Source: Rhodococcus sp. 4CII
GTDB lineage: Bacteria > Actinomycetota > Actinomycetes > Mycobacteriales > Mycobacteriaceae
Reading direction: 5' to 3'
DNA length: 64,000 nucleotides
Assembly: GCF_014256275.1 (NCBI RefSeq)
Contig: NZ_JACCFE010000002.1
Coordinates: 5,064,001 to 5,128,000 of the forward strand
Shown: positions 8,331 to 18,049 of the stretch, one piece after another
How positions within the stretch are numbered: the first letter of the stretch is position 1
Layout of the letters: each line of letters begins with the position of its first letter
Position numbers and translations under genes: made by a program
Notes under the pieces: model-generated
The model's input: the letters and a program-made list of their open reading frames with translations, nothing else
Database searches by the model: none
Told to the model about the DNA's origin: nothing

Positions 8331-8978
8331 CTATTTGACGGCGCGGATGACCACGATCTCTTCCCTGGTCTGACCGGCATCGATCAGTCCTCGCCGTTCG
8401 AGCATTCCCCGGCGCGCGTCGAGGACGGGGCCGAACGGAATCTCCGCCGACGCGGCGACGTCGACCAACATGTTCTGCTCCTCGAGCATCGTCAGCGTCT
8501 TCTCGACCCCACTGAGAACGGACTGTGCGAGCAACAGGACGCCACCGGGGACGAGAACCTCGGGGGCCTCGCAGCAGATTCGGTCGAGCAGTGCCCGCCC
8601 GTTCTTACCCGCGTCCCAGGCGCGCGCCGGCCCGCGGTCGGGCACCGTGTCGACGGGAGCGGGAACATACGGCGGATTGGACACCACGACGTCGAACCGT
8701 TCGGTGCGCACCTCCTCGAGGAGGTCGCCGTGGATCACGCGGATCCGATGCCCGCCGAGAAGCGAATTGAGCCTGACGCTGATCGCCGCGCGCCTCGACA
8801 CGTCCACCGCGGTCACCCGGCCGGCACCCGCGGCGGCGGCGTGCACGCTGAGTGCACCCGTTCCCGCGCACAGGTCGAGCACCCGCGTGTGGAGTCCGAG
8901 ATGCTCCGCTGCCAGGACGTCTGCCAGTAACTGCGTATCGTGTTGCGGGCGATAGACTCCGGGAAGGCGTAGCAGCAT
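8331..8978 (-). CDS. HemK-type SAM-dependent methyltransferase
   Basis: A 215-residue class I methyltransferase. The SAM-binding motif I is DLCAGTGALS (35-44), the acidic motif II is VDVSRRAA, and NPPY occurs at 101-104, the signature of enzymes that methylate planar nitrogen atoms such as the glutamine of release factors (PrmC/HemK). The N-terminal PrmC domain is missing, so this is a short paralogue rather than the usual release-factor methyltransferase, and its substrate is unknown. The ATG at 8978 is preceded by GAGGAG at good spacing; the upstream extension is unsupported. Confidence 0.8.
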   Translation of the reverse strand: MLLRLPGVYRPQHDTQLLADVLAAEHLGLHTRVLDLCAGTGALSVHAAAAGAGRVTAVDVSRRAAISVRLNSLLGGHRIRVIHGDLLEEVRTERFDVVVSNPPYVPAPVDTVPDRGPARAWDAGKNGRALLDRICCEAPEVLVPGGVLLLAQSVLSGVEKTLTMLEEQNMLVDVAASAEIPFGPVLDARRGMLERRGLIDAGQTREEIVVIRAVK

Positions 8979-9174
8979 CGAACACTCCTCGGTTGCCGGG
9001 CGCATCGGATCCCGTCCACGGCCTGCCTTTCCGGGGCTCGCCGTGGACCCGTGCGTCTGATTACGACTCAATTACCCCGCTCGGCGCAGGGTCAATCACG
9101 CGGCCGGGACCGAGCGGTTTCGCCGCCGGATCGGAAGCCGCGCGGATCCCGGTGTGAACTGGCACGATCGACGG

Positions 9175-11280
9175 GTGGCGTACACCGAGCAGTTGCGTGA
9201 CCTCGCGGCCCGGCACGGGGTGGCGACGTCGTACCGGGGTTGGGATCAGCAGAGTCACGACGTGGGTGACGACACGCTGCGTCGTGTTCTCGCAGCGCTC
9301 GACGTGACCGCGGACACGGACGACGAGGTGCGGCGCGCCCTGTCCGACTGCGACGCGGCGCCGTGGCGGCGGATGCTGCCGCCTGTAGTCGTCGGGGTGG
9401 AGGGATCCGAGACCCGGTTCGTGGTGCACGTACCGCACGGCGAACCCGTGGACGTCCGGATCGACACGGAGGCGGGCAAGACGGTGGCCGCGCGTCAACT
9501 GCAGGTGTGGGTCGATCCGCGCGAGGTCGACGGAGAGCTGATCGGCCGTGCCACGTTCGCCGTTCCGTTCGGGATTCCGTGCGGATGGCACACGGTGCGA
9601 GCGTCGACGTCCCTCGCGTCCTCCTCCTGCACCCTCGTGGTCACGCCGGCGCGGCTGTCGACGTCCGACAGTTTGCGCGACCGCAGGCGCTGGGGTGTGC
9701 TCACGCAGTTGTATTCGGTCCGGTCCCATCGCTCCTGGGGTGTCGGTGACTTCGGCGACCTCGCGGATCTCGCGTCGATCTTCGGTTCCGTCCACGGCGC
9801 CGACTACGTTCTGGTCAATCCGCTGCACGCCGCGCAGCCCCGGCCGCCGATCGAGGCGTCGCCGTATCTGCCGACCACCCGCCGGTACGTCAACCCCATG
9901 TACATCCGGATCGAGAACATCCCGGAGACCGCGTATCTCTCGACACGGCGCCACGCTCGGATGCGCGACGCCGCAGCGCGATTCGAGCGGGCGAACGAGC
10001 GGTCCGACCGGATCGCCCGAAATGCGTCGTACCGCGCCAAACTCCGAGTGCTCGAACGGGTGTTCCGAATCGAGCGCAGCCCGAGCAGGCAGCACGCGTT
10101 CGACGAGTTCCGCCGGGTCGAGGGCGATGGCCTGCGTGACTTCGCGACCTGGTGCGCGCTCACCGAGAAGTTGCGGCCCGGCGACCCGCGATGGCGGACG
10201 AAGGCCGCTGCTCCCGACGCCGAGTGGGTCGAGGCGCAACGGCGCAAGCTGGCGCCGCGAATCGAGTTCTACTCGTGGCTCCAATGGGTGTGCGACGAAC
10301 AGCTTTCCGACGCACAGGACGCGGCCCGGGCAGCGGGCATGGACATCGGGATCGTGCACGATCTGGCGGTCGGTGTCCAGCGCGGCGGTGCGGATGCGTG
10401 GTCGCTGGGGACGGCTCTGGCAGAGGGAATCACCGTCGGGGCGCCGCCCGACGACTTCAATCAGCAGGGACAGCAATGGAATCAGCCGCCGTGGCGGCCG
10501 GATCGGCTGGCGGAGCTGGGTTATGCCCCGTACCGCGACATGTTGCGGACGGTGCTGAAACATGCGGGTGGGCTCCGCGTCGATCACATCCTGGGCCTGT
10601 TCCGGCTGTGGTGGATCCCGACCGATGCGGAGTCGCCGGCCGAGGGAACGTACGTGACCTATGACCACGAGGCGCTGATCGGGATCCTCGTGCTCGAGGC
10701 GGAGCGGGCCGGTGCCGTGGTGATCGGCGAGGACCTGGGGGTGTTCGAACCCGTCGTGCAGGACTACCTCGCCGAACGCGGGATCCTGGGCACGTCCATC
10801 CTGTGGTTCGAGCACGACGGCGAGCGTCCGACGCCGCCGGAAGAATATCGGACCCTGTGTCTGACATCCGTCACCACGCACGATCTTCCGCCGACCGCAG
10901 GTTATCTCGCGGGTGAGCACATCGAATTGCGTTCGCGGCTCGGTCTCCTCGAACGCGACCTCGAACTGGAGAAGGAACACGACGCACACCAACGTGAGGC
11001 AGTGCTTCGGTTGGCACGCGACCGCGGGTTGCTGCCGTCCGACGCGTCGGCAGCCGACACGGTGAAGGCGTTGTACCGCCTGATCAGCCGGAGTCCGTCC
11101 CTGCTGTCGGGTGTCGCTCTCGCCGACCTCGTCGGCGAGTACCGGATCCAGAATCAGCCGGGCACCGACGAGACCCAATATCCGAATTGGAAGATCCCAC
11201 TCGCCGACGGGGCCGGCCGGGCCGTCTACGTGGAAGATCTGGTGCGCGGTGATTTCGGGTTCGTCGACGATTCCCGCTGA
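9175..11280 (+). CDS. malQ: 4-alpha-glucanotransferase (amylomaltase)
   Basis: A 701-residue GH77 enzyme that transfers alpha-1,4-glucan chains between maltodextrins, linking glycogen and maltose metabolism. Conserved GH77 blocks are ASPYLPTTRRYVNPMYI, the nucleophile region RVDHILGLFRLWWIP, the acid/base region VVIGEDLGVFEP and TTHDLPPTAGYL. An N-terminal extension of about 150 residues before the catalytic barrel is usual in actinobacteria. The GTG at 9175 fits: a CACGAT box ends 6 bp before it, suggesting leaderless transcription; a start at 9154 is possible. It stands alone, with a glycosyltransferase remnant immediately downstream. Confidence 0.93.
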   Translation: MAYTEQLRDLAARHGVATSYRGWDQQSHDVGDDTLRRVLAALDVTADTDDEVRRALSDCDAAPWRRMLPPVVVGVEGSETRFVVHVPHGEPVDVRIDTEAGKTVAARQLQVWVDPREVDGELIGRATFAVPFGIPCGWHTVRASTSLASSSCTLVVTPARLSTSDSLRDRRRWGVLTQLYSVRSHRSWGVGDFGDLADLASIFGSVHGADYVLVNPLHAAQPRPPIEASPYLPTTRRYVNPMYIRIENIPETAYLSTRRHARMRDAAARFERANERSDRIARNASYRAKLRVLERVFRIERSPSRQHAFDEFRRVEGDGLRDFATWCALTEKLRPGDPRWRTKAAAPDAEWVEAQRRKLAPRIEFYSWLQWVCDEQLSDAQDAARAAGMDIGIVHDLAVGVQRGGADAWSLGTALAEGITVGAPPDDFNQQGQQWNQPPWRPDRLAELGYAPYRDMLRTVLKHAGGLRVDHILGLFRLWWIPTDAESPAEGTYVTYDHEALIGILVLEAERAGAVVIGEDLGVFEPVVQDYLAERGILGTSILWFEHDGERPTPPEEYRTLCLTSVTTHDLPPTAGYLAGEHIELRSRLGLLERDLELEKEHDAHQREAVLRLARDRGLLPSDASAADTVKALYRLISRSPSLLSGVALADLVGEYRIQNQPGTDETQYPNWKIPLADGAGRAVYVEDLVRGDFGFVDDSR

Positions 11281-11282
11281 TC

Positions 11283-11501
11283 GGCAGCGCCACCGACCAG
11301 CTCGACAACGCCGACGCCCTCGTCGCCGCGGGAGTCGCGGTGCGCGTGGACAGTTCGACCGTCTCGCGGGACGAACTCCGGGACGCGCTCGAACGGGTCG
11401 ACGCCGAGCCGGAGCGGAGGCGCAGCGCCGGACTCGCCGCCGAGTTACGTTCTGCGGGTGCGGTGGACGCGGCCGTCCGGGTGATCGAGGATTTCCTGTG
11501 A
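11283..11501 (+). pseudogene. Remnant of a glycosyltransferase (C-terminal end only)
   Basis: Directly after the malQ stop, a different frame reads GSATDQLDNADALVAAGV, then ...VSRDELRDALERVDAEPE... and ends ...VRVIEDFL before TGA at 11499. This resembles the C-terminal nucleotide-sugar binding end of UDP-glycosyltransferases of the MGT/GT1 type (G.DQ..NA, then the L...L..AL..V helix). The rest of the gene is absent: upstream the frame runs into malQ. About 72 codons remain. It is best read as the tail of a deleted gene, though translation from the GTG at 11340 cannot be excluded. Confidence 0.5.
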
Positions 11502-11541
11502 CACCCTGAACCGTGTCGGTGGCCCGGACTACTGTCCGGGC

Positions 11542-11895
11542 ATGGCACTCACACTCGGCATGATCACGTTCGACACCCTCGATCCCGGTCCGCTCGCGAA
11601 GTGGTGGGCGAAGCAGACGGCGGGCACGATCGAGCAGGAGAACGACGGCTGGTTCTACGTCGTCGCCCTCCCGGGCTCCGCGCAGAAACTGGCGTTCCAG
11701 AAGGTCGACGATCCCACCCCGGGGAAGAACCGTATCCATCTGGACCTCTCGTCCGACGACCTCGACGGCGAGGTGGGCAGGCTGAGCTCGGACGGCGCCA
11801 CCGAGGTCGCGCGGCACGAGATGGGCGGTTTCCGCTGGGTCACGCTCGCCGATCCCGACGGAAACCAGTTCTGCGTCTCGGGTCCCCACGCGTGA
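11542..11895 (+). CDS. VOC-superfamily (glyoxalase-like) protein
   Basis: A 117-residue single-module vicinal-oxygen-chelate protein. The fold's features are ITFDTLDPGPLAKWW at the start, KNRIHLDL with the metal-ligand histidine in the middle, and WVTLADPDGNQFCV at the end. This is the glyoxalase-like group also found beside pepC in mycobacteria (Rv0801). The reaction is unknown; small proteins of this type are usually dimeric and may be lyases or drug-binding proteins. A TACTGT box at 11530-11535 lies 6 bp before the ATG, so the mRNA is probably leaderless. Confidence 0.85.
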   Translation: MALTLGMITFDTLDPGPLAKWWAKQTAGTIEQENDGWFYVVALPGSAQKLAFQKVDDPTPGKNRIHLDLSSDDLDGEVGRLSSDGATEVARHEMGGFRWVTLADPDGNQFCVSGPHA

Positions 11896-11908
11896 CAGCG
11901 GGTCCTGC

Positions 11909-13204
11909 ATGATTGACGCCATGCCTCCCACTACGCGGGCCGACGCCCAGGGCCTCTGCACCTTCGTCGATGCGTCACCGTCGCCGTTCCATGTGTGCGC
12001 GACCGTGTCGATGTCGCTGACCGGCAACGGGTTCACCGAGTTGCACGAAACCGACTCGTGGCCCGGCGAACCCGGCCGGTACTTCTTGGTGCGCGGTGGA
12101 TCGCTCATCGCCTGGAGCACCGAAGGGGTGGGCCGCACGGCGCCCTTCCGCATCGTCGGCGGGCACACCGACAGCCCGAACCTGCGCGTCAAACAGCACC
12201 CAGACCTGTCGTCGGCAGGGTGGCAGCTGGTCGGGCTCGAACCGTACGGCGGAGCATGGCTCAACTCGTGGCTCGACCGCGACCTGGGCATCTCCGGGCG
12301 GCTGAGTGTGCGGGCAGGCAACGCGGTGGAGGAAAAATTCGTCCGCATCGACGAACCGATCCTGCGCGTGCCCCAACTGGCCATCCACCTGTCGGAGGAC
12401 CGCAAGGGTGTGCACCTCGATCCGCAGCGCCACCTCAACGGGGTGTGGGGCGTGGGGTCCGAACGCCGGTCGTTCATCGACTTCGTGGCAGACCGGGCGG
12501 AGGTCGCGGCCGGCGCGGTGCTCGGATGGGAACTGATGACCCACGATCTCGCGCCCAGCACGCTCGTCGGAACCGAACAGGACCTCGTCAGCGCGCCGCG
12601 CCTCGACAACCAGGGCACCTGCTACGCCGGCACCCAGGCGCTGCTGGCGGCGGCCGAGAACCCCGGCGACCGGGTGCCCGTGCTCGCACTGTTCGACCAC
12701 GAGGAGGTGGGCAGCATGTCGGATCGGGGCGCCTTCTCCGATCTGCTGAGCACCGTGCTCGAACGCATCGTCCTCGGTCGGGGCGGCGGGCGCGAGGAAT
12801 TCCTGCAGACCATGGCCGGATCGATCTGCGCGTCCGGAGACATGGCGCACGCGACGCATCCCAACTACCCGGACCGGCACGAGCCCGCCCACCACATCGC
12901 CGTCAACGGGGGACCGGTGCTCAAGGTCAACCAGAACCTGCGCTACGCCACCGACGCGGCCGGAGCCGGGGCGTTCGCGCTCGCCTGCGACCAGGCGGGC
13001 GTGCCGCTGCAGCGGTACGTGCACCGGGCCGACCTGCCGTGCGGTTCGACCATCGGCCCGATCACGGCGTCCCGGACGGGGCTGAGCACCGTCGACGTCG
13101 GTGCCGCGCAGCTCGGAATGCACTCCTCGCGGGAGCTGATGGGTGCTCGTGACGTGCGGGCCTATTCCGACGCCCTTGCGGCCTTCCTCACACCGACGGC
13201 GTGA
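11909..13204 (+). CDS. pepC: M18 family aminopeptidase (probable aspartyl aminopeptidase)
   Basis: A 431-residue M18 metallo-aminopeptidase, removing N-terminal residues (often Asp or Glu) from peptides in the cytoplasm. Conserved features: N-terminal FVDASPSPFHV, metal ligand region VGGHTDSPNLRVK, LDNQGT, the metal/catalytic segment ALFDHEEVGS, DMAHATHPNYPDRHEP, and GSTIGPITASRTG...VDVGAAQLGMHSSRE at the end. The length is usual for the family. The start is uncertain between ATG 11909 and ATG 11921; neither has a strong ribosome site. Gene order pepC-VOC-purL matches mycobacteria. Confidence 0.92.
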   Translation: MIDAMPPTTRADAQGLCTFVDASPSPFHVCATVSMSLTGNGFTELHETDSWPGEPGRYFLVRGGSLIAWSTEGVGRTAPFRIVGGHTDSPNLRVKQHPDLSSAGWQLVGLEPYGGAWLNSWLDRDLGISGRLSVRAGNAVEEKFVRIDEPILRVPQLAIHLSEDRKGVHLDPQRHLNGVWGVGSERRSFIDFVADRAEVAAGAVLGWELMTHDLAPSTLVGTEQDLVSAPRLDNQGTCYAGTQALLAAAENPGDRVPVLALFDHEEVGSMSDRGAFSDLLSTVLERIVLGRGGGREEFLQTMAGSICASGDMAHATHPNYPDRHEPAHHIAVNGGPVLKVNQNLRYATDAAGAGAFALACDQAGVPLQRYVHRADLPCGSTIGPITASRTGLSTVDVGAAQLGMHSSRELMGARDVRAYSDALAAFLTPTA

Positions 13205-13345
13205 CGGAGACCTGCAGGGAGCGCCAGGTCGGTGCCGGAACGAGCCGCCGGATAGACTGACGTACGGCTCGTCGCCACTCGGCTTGCGCCGACCGTGACT
13301 CGCGGCTTGCCTTTCGACTCCCGTAGGGAAGGGACCCCACCTCCA

Positions 13346-15631
13346 GTGTCAGCACACCCGGTCGACACCGTCACCGCCGCCACCGCGACCCCCGACGTCG
13401 CACAGCCTTTCAAGGAACTGGGCCTCAAGGACGACGAGTACGCCCGTATCAAGGAGATCCTGGGCCGTCGCCCCACCGAGGCCGAGCTCGCGATGTACTC
13501 GGTGATGTGGAGCGAACACTGCTCCTACAAGTCGTCCAAGGTGCACCTGAGGTACTTCGGTGAGACCACGACCGACGAGATGCGGTCCTCGATGCTCGCG
13601 GGCATCGGTGAGAACGCCGGCGTCGTCGACATCGGTGACGGCTGGGCCGTCACGTTCAAGGTCGAGAGCCACAACCACCCCTCCTACGTGGAGCCGTACC
13701 AGGGCGCGGCCACTGGCGTCGGCGGCATCGTCCGCGACATCATGGCCATGGGCGCCCGCCCGATCGCCGTCATGGACCAGCTGCGCTTCGGTGCGGCGGA
13801 CGCCCCCGACACCCGGCGCGTCGTCGACGGTGTGGTGCGCGGTGTCGGCGGCTACGGCAACTCGCTCGGCCTGCCCAACATCGGCGGCGAGACCGTGTTC
13901 GACGAGTCCTACGCGGGCAACCCGCTGGTCAACGCCCTGTGCGCCGGGACCATGCGCGTCGAGGACCTGCACCTCGCGTTCGCATCGGGCGCCGGCAACA
14001 AGATCATCCTGTTCGGTGCGCGCACGGGCCTCGACGGCATCGGCGGCGTGTCCGTCCTCGCATCGGAGACGTTCGACGGCGACGAGTCAGGTACCGGCCG
14101 GAAGAAGTTGCCGGCAGTGCAGGTGGGCGATCCGTTCACCGAGAAGGTGCTCATCGAGTGCTGTCTCGAGCTGTACGCCGCGAAGCTCGTGGTCGGCATC
14201 CAGGACCTCGGCGGCGCGGGCCTGTCCTGCGCCACGTCGGAGCTGGCCGCGGCCGGCGACGGCGGAATGCACATCAACCTCGAGCAGGTCCCGATGCGGG
14301 CCACTGGCATGACCGCGGCGGAGGTGCTGTCCAGCGAGTCGCAGGAACGCATGTGCGCGGTCGTCACCCCGGAGAACGTCGACGCGTTCATGGAGGTCTG
14401 CAAGAAGTGGGACGTCCTCGCCACCGTCATCGGTGAGGTCACCGACGGCGAGCGGCTCACCATCTCCTGGCACGGCGAGACCGTCGTCGACGTGCCGCCG
14501 CGCACGGTCGCCCACGAGGGCCCGGTGTACGAGCGCCCCGTGCAGCGTCCCGCGAGCCAGGACGCCCTGGTCGCGAACACCACCGCGGGCCTGAAGCGCC
14601 CCGAGTCGGCCGACGAACTGAAGGCGACCCTCCTGAAGATGCTCGCGTCGCCGGCGCTGTGCAGCCGCAAGTGGATCACCGAGCAGTACGACCGCTACGT
14701 GCGCGGCAACACCGTTCTCGCGGAGAACGCCGACTCCGGCGTGATCCGGGTCGACGAGAAGACGGGCCGCGGTATCGCGCTCGCCACCGACGCGTCGGGC
14801 CGTTACACCGCACTCGACCCGTATGCCGGGGCGCAGCTGGCGCTCGCCGAGGCCTTCCGCAACGTCGCCGTCACCGGCGCCACCCCCAAGGCCGTCAGCA
14901 ACTGCCTCAACTTCGGTTCCCCCGAGGACCCGGGGGTGATGTGGCAGTTCCAGCAGGCCGTGCGCGGTCTGGCGGACGGCTGCGCGACGCTCGGCATCCC
15001 CGTCACCGGCGGCAACGTCAGCTTCTACAATCAGACCGGGTCGACGGCGATTCTGCCCACCCCGGTGGTCGCCGTGCTCGGTGTCATCGACGACGTGCAC
15101 CGTCGCATCCCCACCGGTCTCGGACTGGAACCGGGGGAGACCCTGATCCTGCTCGGTGACACCCGCGACGAGTTCGACGGGTCCATCTGGTCGCAGGTCG
15201 AGCACGGCCACCTCGGTGGCGTGCCGCCGAAGGTCGACCTGGAGCGGGAGCAGTTGCTGGCCGACATCCTCCTCGCGGCGTCCCGCGACGGACTGGTATC
15301 CGCCGCGCACGACCTGTCCGAGGGCGGTCTCGCGCAGGCCGTCGTCGAGGCCGCGCTCGCCGGCGAGACCGGGTGCCGCATCCTGCTTCCCGACGACGCC
15401 GACCCGTTCGTCACCCTGTTCTCCGAGTCGTCGGGTCGCGTGCTCGTCGCCGTCCCGCGCACCGAGGAAACTCGCTTCACTGGTATGTGCACGGCCCGCA
15501 ATCTCCCGTGGGTGCGCATCGGTGTGGTGGACGAGGGGTCCGATTCCGTCGAGGTCCAGGGCCAGTTCTCGGTCTCGCTGGCCGAGCTGCGCACGACGTT
15601 CGAGGGAACACTACCGGCATTGTTCGGGTGA
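13346..15631 (+). CDS. purL: Phosphoribosylformylglycinamidine synthase II (PurL)
   Basis: A 761-residue ATP-dependent synthetase that converts FGAR to FGAM using ammonia from PurQ. Signatures include AMYSVMWSEHCSYKSSK, VESHNHPSYVEPYQGAATGVGGIVRD, DLGGAGLSCATSE and GGNVSFYNQT. The size is that of the small PurL type that works with separate PurS and PurQ, both present upstream. The start is GTG at 13346, with GGAAGGGA upstream; the in-frame ATG-like codons further up are in non-coding sequence. A TAGACTGAC element at 13253 is a likely promoter -10 and start region, shared in sequence with purF. Confidence 0.96.
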   Translation: MSAHPVDTVTAATATPDVAQPFKELGLKDDEYARIKEILGRRPTEAELAMYSVMWSEHCSYKSSKVHLRYFGETTTDEMRSSMLAGIGENAGVVDIGDGWAVTFKVESHNHPSYVEPYQGAATGVGGIVRDIMAMGARPIAVMDQLRFGAADAPDTRRVVDGVVRGVGGYGNSLGLPNIGGETVFDESYAGNPLVNALCAGTMRVEDLHLAFASGAGNKIILFGARTGLDGIGGVSVLASETFDGDESGTGRKKLPAVQVGDPFTEKVLIECCLELYAAKLVVGIQDLGGAGLSCATSELAAAGDGGMHINLEQVPMRATGMTAAEVLSSESQERMCAVVTPENVDAFMEVCKKWDVLATVIGEVTDGERLTISWHGETVVDVPPRTVAHEGPVYERPVQRPASQDALVANTTAGLKRPESADELKATLLKMLASPALCSRKWITEQYDRYVRGNTVLAENADSGVIRVDEKTGRGIALATDASGRYTALDPYAGAQLALAEAFRNVAVTGATPKAVSNCLNFGSPEDPGVMWQFQQAVRGLADGCATLGIPVTGGNVSFYNQTGSTAILPTPVVAVLGVIDDVHRRIPTGLGLEPGETLILLGDTRDEFDGSIWSQVEHGHLGGVPPKVDLEREQLLADILLAASRDGLVSAAHDLSEGGLAQAVVEAALAGETGCRILLPDDADPFVTLFSESSGRVLVAVPRTEETRFTGMCTARNLPWVRIGVVDEGSDSVEVQGQFSVSLAELRTTFEGTLPALFG

Positions 15632-15634
15632 TGA

Positions 15635-17404
15635 ATGGTCGATTCGGGGGCACTGGAGAGGGTTGACAGGGGGCCGCGGGAATTCTCGCGGCTAGTCGAT
15701 CCTGCGCTCTTCCACGGCCCCCGGCTCGACCGGACCTGGCAGTTCCTTCGCCTCGACTTCACCGGCATCGCGTTCGCGACGCTGTTCTTCTGCTGGTCGC
15801 TGACGCCGTCGCTGCTGCCGCGCGACTGGTTGTTCCAGGGACTGATCGGCGGCATCAACGCCGCCATCGGATACACGGTGGGAACGGCGATCGGCTGGGC
15901 GGTGCGCCGCTACTTCCTGCGGAACCGGTCCTGGTGGCCGCTGCCGGAACCGTGGTCCACCGGGCTGCGGGTGCTGGTGACGGTGACGAGCGTGGTCGTC
16001 AGTCTCGTGATGCTCGCGTACTCCGCGGCCTGGCAGCGTGAACTCGCCGCGCTGATGGGGGCGGAGGGAACCACTACCACCGGCTACATCCGCACGGGCG
16101 GCCTGAGCCTGCTCGTGGGGGCCGCAATCATCTCGGCGTACCGGCTGCTGCGGGAATTGGTGCGGTGGATCGCGGCACGCCTCATCCGGCGGTGGCACCT
16201 CGCCATCCCGACCGCCACCACCGTCGGCATCCTCATCGTGACGGTGCTGTTCTTCCTACTTGTCGACGGCGTGCTGATGCGCGGCATCTACGCCGCTACG
16301 AACGCGGCCTTCAGCCTGCAGAATTCGACCACCCGGGACGGCGCCGAGCAGCCCCTCGACCTCGAGAAGTCCGGCAGCCCAGATTCTCTCGCGCCCTGGG
16401 ACAGTCTCGGCTACGAGGGGCGGAACTTCGTGTCCCGGGGTCTAGACGCCGGCGAACTCACCGCCGCCAACGGCACACCGGCGAAGGATCCCATCCGCGT
16501 CTACGCCGGCCTCGAGACCGCCGAGGACACTGACGCGCGCATGGATGTGGTCATCGGTGAACTCGAACGGACCGGGGCATTCTCGCGGAAGGTGCTCGTC
16601 GTCATCCCCACCACCGGCACCGGGTGGGTCAATCCGACTGCGGCGCAGGCGATCGAGTTGGTCCACAACGGTGACACGGCCCTGGTGGCCAGTCAGTACT
16701 CGTTCCTGCCGAGTTGGATCTCGTTCCTCGCGGACCGGGAGAAGGCCGCGGAGGCGGGTAAGGAACTGATCGACCGGGTGCACGAGCGGTGGTTGCAGGA
16801 ACCCGAGGCGACGCGGCCCAAACTGCTGGTCTACGGGGAGAGTCTCGGAACCCGGGCCGGGGAGGGTGCCTTCGACACGCTCAGCGATATCCGGCAGACC
16901 GTCGACGGTGTGCTGTGGGTGGGGCCGCCCAACTCGAACCGCCTGTGGGGGCAGCTGATCCAGCGCCGCGACCTCGGCACACCCGAGGTGGACCCCGAGT
17001 ACGCGGCGGGCCTGGTGGTGCGGTTCGCCGACGACTCCGCCGACATGGTCGAGGACACCGGCGAATGGCTGTCGCCGCGCATCCTGTACGTCCAGCACCC
17101 GTCCGATCCCGTCGTCTGGTGGTCGCCCGACCTCGCGTTCACCCGGCCCGACTGGTTGACGGAGCCACCGGGCGACGATCGTTCGCCGTCCATGAAGTGG
17201 TTTCCGTTCGTGACGTTCTGGCAGGTGTCGGCCGACCTGACGAACGCCGCCGGCGTCCCCGACGGGCACGGCCACAACTACGGGACGCTCGTTCTCGACG
17301 GCTGGATCACGGTGGCGCAGCCCGAGGGGTGGACGGCCGTCGACACCGAACGCGTCCGCTCCACCCTCGAATCGCTCTCCGGGACCGAGGGCCCGGAGAA
17401 ATGA
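15635..17404 (+). CDS. Membrane alpha/beta-hydrolase (Abhydrolase_9 family)
   Basis: A 589-residue membrane protein of the actinobacterial Abhydrolase_9 family. Residues about 40-225 hold four or five transmembrane helices (for example FATLFFCWSLTPSLLP, VLVTVTSVVVSLVMLAY, TTVGILIVTVLFFLLVDGVLM). The remainder is a soluble hydrolase domain with VLVVIPTTGTGWVNPTAAQAIE and the nucleophile elbow LVYGESLGTRAGE (Ser in GESLG). A late GHGHNYG supplies a likely catalytic histidine. The substrate is unknown; a lipid or wall component is plausible given the membrane location. It starts only three bases after purL and overlaps the CPBP gene by ATGA, so it probably belongs to the purL transcript. Confidence 0.8.
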   Translation: MVDSGALERVDRGPREFSRLVDPALFHGPRLDRTWQFLRLDFTGIAFATLFFCWSLTPSLLPRDWLFQGLIGGINAAIGYTVGTAIGWAVRRYFLRNRSWWPLPEPWSTGLRVLVTVTSVVVSLVMLAYSAAWQRELAALMGAEGTTTTGYIRTGGLSLLVGAAIISAYRLLRELVRWIAARLIRRWHLAIPTATTVGILIVTVLFFLLVDGVLMRGIYAATNAAFSLQNSTTRDGAEQPLDLEKSGSPDSLAPWDSLGYEGRNFVSRGLDAGELTAANGTPAKDPIRVYAGLETAEDTDARMDVVIGELERTGAFSRKVLVVIPTTGTGWVNPTAAQAIELVHNGDTALVASQYSFLPSWISFLADREKAAEAGKELIDRVHERWLQEPEATRPKLLVYGESLGTRAGEGAFDTLSDIRQTVDGVLWVGPPNSNRLWGQLIQRRDLGTPEVDPEYAAGLVVRFADDSADMVEDTGEWLSPRILYVQHPSDPVVWWSPDLAFTRPDWLTEPPGDDRSPSMKWFPFVTFWQVSADLTNAAGVPDGHGHNYGTLVLDGWITVAQPEGWTAVDTERVRSTLESLSGTEGPEK

Positions 17405-18045
17405 GCAGGCCGGCCTCCGTTGCGGCTGCGGCGGCGGCGCTGGTGTGGAACGACGTGGTGCTGCCCCGGTCGGGACTCGGCCCGTACGGGCGGGCCGCCG
17501 CCGGAGGTGCGCTCGGACTGTCGGCTGTGGGAGCCGCGCGCGCCGCGGGGTACGGCGTCGACGAACTCGGCCTGTCCGTCTCGGCGGTGCGGTCCGGGCT
17601 GCGGTACGGCGCCGCCGCGTCCGTCGTGCCGATCGCGGGATACGCGATCGCGCTGAGCATCCCCGCACTACGGGCGCGGATGCCGACCGGCGACGACGCC
17701 ACCGGCGTCGTGGGCTGGGTCGGGTTCCGGATTCCGGTCGGAACGGTGACCCATGAGGAACTGGTGTTCCGCAGCGTCCTGTCGGCGATGTTCCGCCGGG
17801 CATGGCCGGCCGCGGCGGCGGACGCCCTGCACGCCACGACATTCGGGCTGTGGCACGTGCGCGCCGCCCGGATCGCCGGGGACTCGGTGGTCGCGAGCGT
17901 GTTGTTCACCGGCGCGTCGGCGTGGTTGTTCGAATGGTTGCGCCGGCGCAGCGGCAGCGTCGCAGCCCCTGCACTACTGCACCTTTCGGTGAACGTCGGT
18001 GGGGCGGTGGCCGCCGAGGTGGCGCGGGCCCGCACAGTAGATTGA
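17401..18045 (+). CDS. CPBP-family intramembrane protease-like protein
   Basis: A 214-residue polytopic membrane protein with the CPBP (Abi/CAAX-protease) motifs: EELVFRS (the EExxxR motif), FGLWHVR (histidine), and HLSVNVGG (third motif). Such proteins are intramembrane metal-free glutamyl proteases or have lost activity; here all key residues are present. Five to six hydrophobic segments are visible. Start ATG 17401 overlaps the preceding stop (ATGA); an in-frame extension upstream is a shadow of the hydrolase gene. It matches Rv0804 in position and size. Confidence 0.82.
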   Translation: MSRPASVAAAAAALVWNDVVLPRSGLGPYGRAAAGGALGLSAVGAARAAGYGVDELGLSVSAVRSGLRYGAAASVVPIAGYAIALSIPALRARMPTGDDATGVVGWVGFRIPVGTVTHEELVFRSVLSAMFRRAWPAAAADALHATTFGLWHVRAARIAGDSVVASVLFTGASAWLFEWLRRRSGSVAAPALLHLSVNVGGAVAAEVARARTVD

Positions 18046-18049
18046 GCGC

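Noticed and set aside
9061..12618. 1185-codon open frame on the minus strand across malQ, the VOC gene and pepC
   Set aside because: Opposite to three well-supported genes; low-complexity Arg/Pro/His sequence typical of a shadow frame in high-G+C DNA.
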